5,869 nucleotides of DNA from JADJWR01 sp964509545 (GTDB taxonomy: Bacteria > Pseudomonadota > Gammaproteobacteria > Burkholderiales > Burkholderiaceae_F). Made by a program: the position numbers and the translations under genes. Below, piece after piece: positions 1 through 4,606 of the stretch; the stretch's first letter is position 1, and every line of letters begins with the position of its first letter. Location: positions 1 through 5,869 of the forward strand of contig CAZDXQ010000090.1 of NCBI GenBank assembly GCA_964509545.1, read 5' to 3'. Under the pieces are notes generated by a model. That model saw only the letters and a list, made by a program, of their open reading frames with translations. It was not told the origin of the DNA and did not search any database.

Positions 1-53
1 CCTGGGTCAGATTCCAATCGGCAGGGTGGGTCAAATTTCGCTCGGCGCGGACA
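1..53 (-). mobile_element. Terminal segment of an IS21-type insertion sequence (runs off the left edge)
   Basis: Read on the minus strand from position 53, the segment begins TGT and continues with CCGCGCCGAGCGAAATTTGACCC-like sequence in two blocks. Each block ends in TGACCC (GGGTCA on the plus strand, at 4-9 and 28-33). IS21-family elements are known for tips beginning TG/TGT and for several tandem terminal repeats, and this pattern fits. The sequence beyond 53 is coding-like DUF262 sequence, so the IS boundary probably falls at about 53/54, inside that gene. No istA or istB coding sequence lies in the window, so the family call rests on the end structure alone. Confidence 0.55.
3..46. repeat. 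Two direct repeats, 20 bases each, 24-base period
   Basis: Copies at 3-22 and 27-46 share the pattern TGGGTCA-R-ATT-Y-C-R-M-TCGGC, with 16 of 20 positions identical and the same orientation. They are the tandem terminal repeats expected at an IS21-family end, where they act as transposase binding sites. The second copy also supplies the TGA (31-33, minus strand) that stops the read-through exonuclease/DUF262 frame, so this stop codon comes from the IS and not from either original gene. Confidence 0.6.
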
Positions 54-1026
54 ACATCAGCAGCTCGGCGAACAATTCGGTCCCCTTCATCCGGTCGATC
101 TGCGCCGCCGTCAGGATCTTCGTCGCAAGCAGGTAGGTCCTGTACCTCTTGACCAGGCGATCCGCCTCGATCAGGAAGCGGCTTCTGTAATAGCGGGCAT
201 GCCGCTTCTCCCCCACGTGAGGCGCTTTCCCGTGGAGTTGATGCGAACGAACAGATCGACAATTTCGTTCAACTCGCCCCGCACCTCGACAGTCTGAATT
301 CGATATGAGTCGAACGCCGCTCGCTTCAGTCGCCCGCGCCGCCTCCAGCAGCCGCGCGAGTCCGGTCCGGCCGGACACCGGAAGCGGCCCGTTCAACACG
401 GCCAGGAGCGCATGGCAGTCCGCAGCCGCCCGACGCCCGTCGAAGAACCAGCCGTGCTTCATCGCCAGGTACTCCAGCCTCGAGGAGCCCCGGCCCTCGC
501 CCGCCCAGTCGATGTCGGCGATCGAGCAGGCCCACCGCAGCCTCGCGAACGCCGGTAGCCGCGCCTCGACGAAGGGCCGGTCGAAACGGGCGTTGTGGGC
601 GACGACGAGCTGGGCGTCCCGGGCGACTTCGGCGACGCGCGCCTCGTCGAGCTTCCGCCCCCTGACCATGTCGTCGGTGATCCCGGTCAGCGCCGACACT
701 TCGGCCGGTATCGGTCGGCCTGGATCCTCCAGCGCCTCGTACGCCTCGGCAACCCGGACCGCGGCGCCGGTGACCGTGTCGACCTCGACCACCAGCAGCG
801 CCAGTTCGATGATCTTGTTGAGGCGGCTGTCGAACCCGGTGGTCTCGGTGTCGACGATGACGACCCGTCCCACCGGCCCTAGCGGCTTGACGCCGAAGTC
901 GGTGCGCGGCACCAGGCGGCGCAGGACGCGGAAGTCGGGGTGCGATTCCAACGCCCGCGCCAAGGTTTCCGCGTCGGCGTCCCCGGTGGCCAGGGGTCTG
1001 GTCGCCGGCTTCAAGTCGCCTCGCAT
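31..1026 (-). CDS. DEDDh-type 3'-5' exonuclease (DnaQ-like), degraded: catalytic His replaced and chimeric tail
   Basis: The protein is 331 residues from the ATG at 1026. Exo I is clear at VDTETTGFD (D59, E61) and Exo II at VVAHNARFDRPF (D149). The Exo III region reads FDGRRAAADCHALL: the final metal-binding Asp is D203, but the general-base His expected five residues before it is R198 (codon CGT; CAT would need one base change). Members of this family act on DNA or RNA 3' ends with two metal ions, so loss of this His should reduce or abolish activity. Native similarity ends near residue 231 (position about 336). The remaining 100 residues are DUF262 sequence, first out of frame, then in its true frame after residue 272, and the stop lies in the IS repeat. 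The start overlaps the preceding gene's stop by 16 bases; an upstream in-frame start at 1272 would read through that gene and was not chosen. It is last in the operon and probably a decaying gene. Confidence 0.8.
   Translation of the reverse strand: MRGDLKPATRPLATGDADAETLARALESHPDFRVLRRLVPRTDFGVKPLGPVGRVVIVDTETTGFDSRLNKIIELALLVVEVDTVTGAAVRVAEAYEALEDPGRPIPAEVSALTGITDDMVRGRKLDEARVAEVARDAQLVVAHNARFDRPFVEARLPAFARLRWACSIADIDWAGEGRGSSRLEYLAMKHGWFFDGRRAAADCHALLAVLNGPLPVSGRTGLARLLEAARATEASGVRLISNSDCRGAGRVERNCRSVRSHQLHGKAPHVGEKRHARYYRSRFLIEADRLVKRYRTYLLATKILTAAQIDRMKGTELFAELLMLSAPSEI
54..336 (-). pseudogene. DUF262 (GmrSD N-terminal-like) gene fragment, frameshifted and cut by an IS
   Basis: Two frames together spell a recognisable DUF262 segment. 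The frame from about 314 to 213 reads FDSYRIQTVEV, then GELNEIVDLFVRINSTGKRLT (split here as GELNEIVDLF / VRINSTGKRLT). The frame from 210 to 57 continues with EKRHARYY, SRFLIEADRL, ILTAAQIDRMKGTEL and FAELL. The family signature is an 'F-x-R-I/L-N-x-T-G-x-x-L' block, then an E-x-R-x-A-x-x-Y block, then an R-M-K/D-x-x-E-L block. One G added to the five-G run (minus strand, 214-210) would join them cleanly as RLT-W-G-EKR. The N-terminal catalytic part is absent and the 3' end is cut by the IS at about 53. DUF262 is the nuclease/NTPase-associated domain of GmrSD-type modification-dependent restriction proteins. This copy cannot be functional. The upstream limit is approximate. Confidence 0.7.
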
Positions 1027-1298
1027 CGCCAGTGTGCCTGCCGGACGCGCGCGACCGTCAGGACCGCATAGAGGTAGGACGGGCCTCGCAGGCGCTGGAT
1101 CGGCGTGGCGCCGGGCAGCGGCACGAGCGCGCAGGCCCGCTCGAACTGCGCGCGCGGCAGGTTCTGGTTCGTCGTGTTCAGCACCAGCGCCGCGCCCCGG
1201 ATCGGGTAGGTGAACTCCCGGCCCCGGATCTGCCGGAACCGTTCGCCCTCGTGCGCCTTGATGCAGGACCACCCGGTTTCCAAAGCAGGTTTCGTCAT
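1011..1298 (-). CDS. Conserved-looking 95-residue protein of unknown function
   Basis: The ATG at 1298 is preceded by GGAGG (1310-1306) at 7 bases, which decides the start; the frame stays open upstream to 1412 but with no comparable site. The small basic protein has no signal peptide or membrane segment. Visible blocks are GREFTYPIRG (26-35), TTNQNLPRAQFERACALVP (42-60) and RGPSYLYAVL (71-80). This F-T-Y / T-N-x-N-L-P-x-x-x-F / L-V-P-L-x-G / R-G-P-x-Y-x-x-A-I/V-L layout resembles a short module I have seen in uncharacterised bacterial proteins, but I cannot name a Pfam family for it. It lies between the ADP-ribosylglycohydrolase group and the exonuclease, overlapping the latter by 16 bases, so the two are probably translationally coupled. 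A nucleic-acid-related or adaptor role is only a guess. Confidence 0.72.
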   Translation of the reverse strand: MTKPALETGWSCIKAHEGERFRQIRGREFTYPIRGAALVLNTTNQNLPRAQFERACALVPLPGATPIQRLRGPSYLYAVLTVARVRQAHWRCEAT

Positions 1299-1341
1299 CT
1301 CCTGCCCTCCGTCGAACTGGAAGCCGACCCGGCGCCGCGCA

Positions 1342-1452
1342 TCAGTGCCTGGACACGCAGGTGACGAGAACGAACAGGATGCCGCCGATGACCGCGAGCG
1401 CGACGGCGGCACCCCGGAGGAAGTGAAACACGAAGACGAACAGGCCCTTCAC
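1342..1452 (-). CDS. Small single-span membrane peptide (36 residues)
   Basis: The frame starts at GTG (1452) with GAGGGG (1466-1461) 8 bases upstream, overlapping the stop codon of the glycohydrolase gene. It encodes MKGLFVFVFHFLRG, a hydrophobic stretch AAVALAVIGGILFVLVTCV, and ends SRH. Residues 15-33 are long and hydrophobic enough for one membrane span, flanked by R13 and R35. It lies in the same reading frame as the glycohydrolase, five codons beyond its TGA, so stop-codon read-through would append this membrane anchor to that enzyme. It sits tightly between two operon genes (12 bases after one stop, 43 before the next start). Short hydrophobic frames can arise by chance in GC-rich DNA, but the ribosome site and operon position favour a real gene. 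It has no recognisable family. Confidence 0.5.
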   Translation of the reverse strand: MKGLFVFVFHFLRGAAVALAVIGGILFVLVTCVSRH

Positions 1453-1464
1453 CCGCGTCGCCCC

Positions 1465-2406
1465 TCACAGTGCATCGCGGAGAAGCCGGCTGGCCAGCGG
1501 CTCGACGATCTCCTTGCCGCGCAGCGCCCTCATCCAGGGCGAGGGGATCGCCTCGACGCCGTGCAACGCGCCGGCAATGGCGCCGGCGACGCAGGCCGTC
1601 GTGTCGGTGTCGTTGCCGAAGGCGATCGCGGCCCGCAGGGCGCCCTCGAAGTCGCGCCCGCGCACCGCGTGCAGCGCCGACCAAAGGGTGTCGACGACGT
1701 AGCCGCTGCCCGTCGGCTCCTCCCGCTCCGGCGCCCGCATCACGCCTTCAAGCTCGGCGGCGAAGCACGGTCGTTCGGCGTAGTGCTCCGCCAGCCACTC
1801 GGCCGCCTGCCCGAGCGCCTCGTCCGGCGCGGTGCCCCCATCGAGGATCCGCCGCAGCGTCAGCGACAGCAGCGCGCAGGCCACCTGGGACCGCGGATGC
1901 GCGTGCGTCGGAGCCGACTGCAGGTGCGCGGCCTCGGCCAGTTCGGCGTCGGTGCCGCGGTGCCATAGCGCCAGCGGCGCCACGCGCATCAGCGAGCCGT
2001 TGCCGTTGGCGTACTCGTCGTTGCCGCCCGATTCGAGCGGCGAGACGCCCTGCTCGATCTGGTCGACCGCGATGCTCGTCTGCCGACCGATGTCGAACAC
2101 CCGGCCGTCGACCGCATAGCGTCCCTCCCGCGCCCAGGAGACGATGCGCGCGGCGATGGCGTTCGCATCCGGTCGCCCTTCGTCCAGCAGTGCGTCCAGC
2201 AGCGCGAGCGCCAGCGCGCCGTCGTCCGACCAGGTGCCCGGCGGCGTGCCGCGGTGCGCCCGCCAGAACCCGGGCGGCGGCTCCATCTCGATCTCGTGCT
2301 GCGGCGGCAGGGCGGCGGCGCGGTGGGACTCGTACGGCACGCCCAGGGCGTCGCCGACGAGCAGCCCGTACAGCGAACCGAGCAGGCGCGAGCGGCGGTC
2401 GGTCAT
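1465..2406 (-). CDS. ADP-ribosylglycohydrolase (DraG/ARH-type)
   Basis: This 313-residue enzyme should cleave ADP-ribose from a modified protein, nucleic acid or free metabolite using a two-Mg2+ site. The family marks are in order: GLLVGDALG (14-22), TWSDDG (58-63, metal ligands S60, D61, D62), GNGSLMR (135-141), THAH (167-170), GNDTDTTACVAGAIAGALHG (264-283; D266, D268 and T269 complete the metal site) and IPSPW (287-291). All expected ligands are present, so it looks active. Position 63 is Gly where DraG has Thr, a variant I believe is normal in this bacterial subgroup. Length is typical (about 300). Its ATG overlaps the phosphatase stop as ATGA, implying translational coupling and a shared pathway. 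It has no signal peptide and should be cytoplasmic unless tethered through the small membrane frame just downstream. The substrate cannot be told from sequence; it need not be dinitrogenase reductase, as no nitrogenase gene is near. Confidence 0.93.
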   Translation of the reverse strand: MTDRRSRLLGSLYGLLVGDALGVPYESHRAAALPPQHEIEMEPPPGFWRAHRGTPPGTWSDDGALALALLDALLDEGRPDANAIAARIVSWAREGRYAVDGRVFDIGRQTSIAVDQIEQGVSPLESGGNDEYANGNGSLMRVAPLALWHRGTDAELAEAAHLQSAPTHAHPRSQVACALLSLTLRRILDGGTAPDEALGQAAEWLAEHYAERPCFAAELEGVMRAPEREEPTGSGYVVDTLWSALHAVRGRDFEGALRAAIAFGNDTDTTACVAGAIAGALHGVEAIPSPWMRALRGKEIVEPLASRLLRDAL

Positions 2407-2984
2407 GGCGCCTCGCCGGCAGGGCTGTGCGAGGCAATTCTTTGCGGCAGGCCGAGCACGTACTGCTCCTGCATCAGGGTCTCGACGGTGCCGCGCCGGG
2501 CGCCGCGCACGGCGCCGATCGCCTGCGCCGGCGCCATGCCGGCCTCGACGAGCAGCCGCGCGGCGACCAGGCCGGTGCGCCCGAGCCCCGCGCGGCAGTG
2601 GATCAGCACCCGCTGCCCGGCGGCCAGGCGACCGTGAAGCTCCGGACCCGCGTCGGCCCAGTGGCGTTCGAACTCCTCGCCGGGCACCCCGCCGTCGGGG
2701 ATCGGCAGCCATAGCCAGCGAAACCTCCCCGACACCTTTGCCCCGAAGTCCGGCACGCCGAGCAGCCCGAACTCGAACTCCTCCATCAGGCTGACGATCG
2801 CCGAGGCGCTCCAGTCGCGGATCACCTGCAGGTCGGCCGGCAGGTCGCGGTCCCAGGCGCTGAACCTGGCGTACGGATCCTTCCTGCCGGGGCACAGCGT
2901 CATGCCGATCGCGCCCGCGCTGCCGGGCACGGCAACGGCGTCGATCTGCAGCGGGTGCTTCTCGCTGGTCAGCCAGTGGGTCAT
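2403..2984 (-). CDS. CDKN3-like dual-specificity/tyrosine phosphatase
   Basis: A 193-residue cytoplasmic phosphatase. The cysteine phosphatase P-loop is HCRAGLGRTG (129-138), with nucleophile C130 and phosphate-binding R136; D97 in LPIPDGGVP is the likely general acid. The N-terminal block GAIGMTLCPGRKD (24-36) and the C-terminal RGARRGTVET (160-169) match the CDKN3-like subgroup, known in bacteria beside ADP-ribosylglycohydrolases. The substrate may be a phosphoprotein, but a small phosphorylated product such as ADP-ribose phosphate is also plausible from context. I chose the ATG at 2984; a TTG at 3008 would add eight Pro/Arg-rich residues. Neither start has a good Shine-Dalgarno sequence, so the start is less certain than the gene. 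Its stop overlaps the next start (ATGA). It is the first gene of the operon, and the 351 bases upstream presumably carry its promoter or are read through from the WYL gene. Confidence 0.9.
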   Translation of the reverse strand: MTHWLTSEKHPLQIDAVAVPGSAGAIGMTLCPGRKDPYARFSAWDRDLPADLQVIRDWSASAIVSLMEEFEFGLLGVPDFGAKVSGRFRWLWLPIPDGGVPGEEFERHWADAGPELHGRLAAGQRVLIHCRAGLGRTGLVAARLLVEAGMAPAQAIGAVRGARRGTVETLMQEQYVLGLPQRIASHSPAGEAP

Positions 2985-3335
2985 CGTCAGCGGGCCGGGC
3001 CGTGGCAACGGTTCAGTCGGTCGGCGGACTCGCGCTGCATCTTCCCGACGGGATCGGCGCCCTCTTGCCGGCGCCAGGATCCGCCGAGGCGGGCAGCGGC
3101 GCGGCTGCGGCAGGAGAAGTCATGGTCGTCCGCATGGGGGGTTGCCGGCAGGAGCGGCGACGTCCCGGTTCCGGCTCTTGTCGAACAGCATCTTCAGACG
3201 GTCCACCGTTTCTCTCCGGCCAGGGGCTTTCGGCGGCGACGGCGCCATTGGCAGCTACCGTCATCCCGGTCACATGCTGGCATCGACGCAACTCGTGGCG
3301 TGAGCCTGCGCCTCGCGCCTTCTCCTGTGGGCGTT
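2985..3335 (-). other. 351-base leader between the WYL gene and the phosphatase operon; no firm gene
   Basis: No convincing protein family is seen here. The minus strand holds two tiny overlapping frames. One has GTG at 3206 with GGAGAG 5 bases upstream (28 residues, VDRLKMLFDKSRNRD at its start) and stops at 3120; the other starts at the overlapping ATG at 3123 and runs to 3013 (36 Pro/Ala/Arg-rich residues). The good ribosome site and ATGA junction suggest a leader peptide arrangement, but the second peptide is low complexity. I find no strong -35/-10 pair and no T-tailed hairpin. Confidence 0.35.
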
Positions 3336-4310
3336 TCACGCCGCGTAGCTCGTGGCCGCCTTTCGCAGCCTCCGGGCGATCGCCGCCCGCAACGCCGGCG
3401 GGCCGGCCACCTGGACGTTCTCGCCGTGCCGCAGGATGTCCATCTCCAGCTCCGCCGACTCGCTGTACGGCACCTTCAGCTCGTAGCGGCCGTCGGGCAG
3501 CTCGGCCGTCTTCTGCTGCGGATGCCAGATCTCGGCCCGGACCCAGCGGGCCGCCTCCGCCGAGAACACCAGCGTCGCCCACGAGAGCCTCGTGCCGCGG
3601 TAGATGCCGTAGCCCGCGGCCAGTTCGTTGTCGACCTGCTTCAGCGAGACGTCCTTGGCGCGCCGGTCGGTCATCGCGGCGCGCTCGATCGCGTCCAGCG
3701 AGAACATCCGAATGCCCTCGCTCCGGTGGCACCAGGCGTCGAGGTACCAGTTGCCGCGATAGTGCACCAGCCGCAGCGGCGACACTTCGCGGCTGGAGTG
3801 CTCGTTGCGGGAGCGGACGAAGTAGTCGATCTGCAGCCGGCGCCGCTTCACCAGCGAGGCGCCGATCACCTCGAAGAAGCGCGGCTGCACCCGGCGCGTC
3901 TGCGCCGGCAGCAGGTGGATGCGCCGGAGCATCTCGCTCGCCGGCCCGTCGGCGCTGTCCAGCAGCACCGACAGCCGGGCCAGCAGCGGCCTGATGTGCG
4001 GGCCGAGCAGACCGCCGGTGTCCAGCGACTCGAGCATCCGGTACATGGTCATCAGGGCGAGGACCTCGTCCGGCGAGAACCACAGGCCGGGGAGGTGGTA
4101 GCGGGGGCCTGTCTTTCCCTTCTCGAACCGGTAGCCCCCGGCGTCGCGGTCGAAGACGATCGGGGCGTGCAGCCGGTCGCGCAGGTGGACGAGATCGCGC
4201 TTGAGCGTCGCCAGCGACACTTCCAGCTCCCGCATCAGGTCGGCCACCGACACGCAGCCGCGCTCGTTCAGCAGCTGGTCGATCCGGTACAGGCGTTCGG
4301 TCTGGTTCAT
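3336..4310 (-). CDS. WYL-domain transcriptional regulator
   Basis: A 324-residue protein with the standard three-part layout. Residues 5-62 form a winged helix-turn-helix (RLYRIDQLLNERGCVSVADL, recognition helix near VSLATLKRDLVHLR). Residues about 140-215 form the WYL domain, with the name-giving triplet W188-Y189-L190 in HYRGNWYLDAWCH and the following RMFSLDAIERA. Residues about 243-320 form the WCX C-terminal extension (LPDGRYELKVPY, then RRLRKAATSY). WYL domains bind single-stranded nucleic acid or nucleotide-type ligands and are common switches for defence and DNA-damage operons. The start at 4310 is set by GGAG 6 bases upstream; longer in-frame starts to 4544 give Pro/Arg-rich, non-homologous sequence. 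It is transcribed away from ARPP-1 and in line with the phosphatase operon, so it is a good candidate to control both. Whether it represses or activates is unknown. Confidence 0.93.
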   Translation of the reverse strand: MNQTERLYRIDQLLNERGCVSVADLMRELEVSLATLKRDLVHLRDRLHAPIVFDRDAGGYRFEKGKTGPRYHLPGLWFSPDEVLALMTMYRMLESLDTGGLLGPHIRPLLARLSVLLDSADGPASEMLRRIHLLPAQTRRVQPRFFEVIGASLVKRRRLQIDYFVRSRNEHSSREVSPLRLVHYRGNWYLDAWCHRSEGIRMFSLDAIERAAMTDRRAKDVSLKQVDNELAAGYGIYRGTRLSWATLVFSAEAARWVRAEIWHPQQKTAELPDGRYELKVPYSESAELEMDILRHGENVQVAGPPALRAAIARRLRKAATSYAA

Positions 4311-4378
4311 CGGCGGCTCCGCGCTGGGCTCACCGCGCCAGCCTAAGGGCCGCGGGCGATAACCGGCAACGAGGAGCG

Positions 4379-4411
4379 GCCGCCGGCTGCCGGATCGCCC
4401 CGGCCGGCGGC
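4379..4411. repeat. Perfect 9-base inverted repeat (GCCGCCGGC / GCCGGCGGC), 15-base spacer
   Basis: The arms are 4379-4387 and 4403-4411. The two arm centres are 24 bases apart, about two helical turns, so a dimeric regulator could bind both on one face. It lies upstream of the possible WYL promoter, between the two divergent genes. GC-only arms arise by chance fairly often in DNA of this composition, so the operator role is tentative. Confidence 0.35.
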
Positions 4412-4528
4412 AAGACTCGCTTCCCGCCGATGCCGGCCCGGGCGGCAAGGACAGCGCCATTCCCGGCCCAGGCGTCCGGTGGCCGGCCAAGGTGGCGGCG
4501 GATCTGCCGGCGGGGAAAGTCCAAGACC

Positions 4529-4545
4529 CGTGACCAAAGCTCACG
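4529..4545. promoter_or_regulatory. 17-base palindrome CGTGA-n7-TCACG, candidate operator
   Basis: The arms CGTGA (4529-4533) and TCACG (4541-4545) flank a 7-base spacer CCAAAGC. The site is 61 bases before the ARPP-1 start and 218 before the WYL start, where an operator for the divergent pair would be expected. Its mixed-base arms are less likely to be a composition artefact than the GC-only repeat nearby. Binding by the WYL protein is inference from position. Confidence 0.35.
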
Positions 4546-4594
4546 CCCTGAGCCTCCGCTCCCCCACACTGCTTGCCCAGCCACCCTCACTTTC

Positions 4595-4599
4595 GGAGG
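4595..4599 (+). promoter_or_regulatory. Ribosome binding site GGAGG of the ARPP-1 gene
   Basis: A full-strength GGAGG lies 7 bases before the ATG at 4607. It decides that start over in-frame upstream starts reaching 4430, whose translation is Pro/Arg-rich and unlike the family. Confidence 0.85.
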
Positions 4600-4606
4600 C
4601 ACGTCC

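Larger units (their letters stand above)
4311..4606. promoter_or_regulatory. Divergent control region between the WYL regulator and ARPP-1
   Basis: This 296-base region separates two divergent starts and must hold both promoters. Two inverted repeats stand out and are listed separately. Frames extending both genes into it encode only Pro/Arg/Gly-rich sequence, so I treat it as non-coding. For the WYL gene, a weak sigma70-like pair is possible on the minus strand: TTGCCG at 4369-4364 and TAGGCT at 4345-4340, 18 bases apart. I see no clear -35/-10 pair for ARPP-1. Confidence 0.55.

Noticed and set aside
1..46. Repeats read as the start of a CRISPR array
   Set aside because: Only two imperfect 20-base copies with a 4-base gap; the spacing and the TGT tip fit an IS end, not repeat-spacer units.
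305..1213. Plus-strand open frame of 302 codons opposite the exonuclease
   Set aside because: Ser/Ala/Arg-rich translation without motifs, opposite a gene with clear Exo I and Exo II blocks; typical GC-rich antisense frame.
1027..1272. N-terminal extension of the exonuclease to an upstream in-frame start
   Set aside because: The added 82 residues are Pro/Ala/Arg-rich and overlap the 95-residue gene in another frame.
1465..2406. Nitrogenase-regulating DraG
   Set aside because: The catalytic fold is shared, but no nif or draT gene is near and the coupled phosphatase points to a different pathway.
1470..2714. Plus-strand open frame of 414 codons opposite the glycohydrolase and phosphatase
   Set aside because: Arg/Pro/Ala low-complexity translation; the minus strand here carries two enzymes with intact active sites.
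2985..3008. TTG start for the phosphatase
   Set aside because: Adds only Pro/Arg-rich residues and has no better ribosome site than the ATG at 2984; kept as an alternative in the gene entry.
2403..4310. A toxin-antitoxin pair of DarTG type
   Set aside because: No ADP-ribosyltransferase and no macro domain are encoded in the window; the glycohydrolase is of the DraG/ARH fold.
2955..4346. Plus-strand open frame of 463 codons opposite the WYL gene
   Set aside because: Gln/Arg/Val-rich with no domain; it is the antisense of a complete HTH-WYL-WCX protein.
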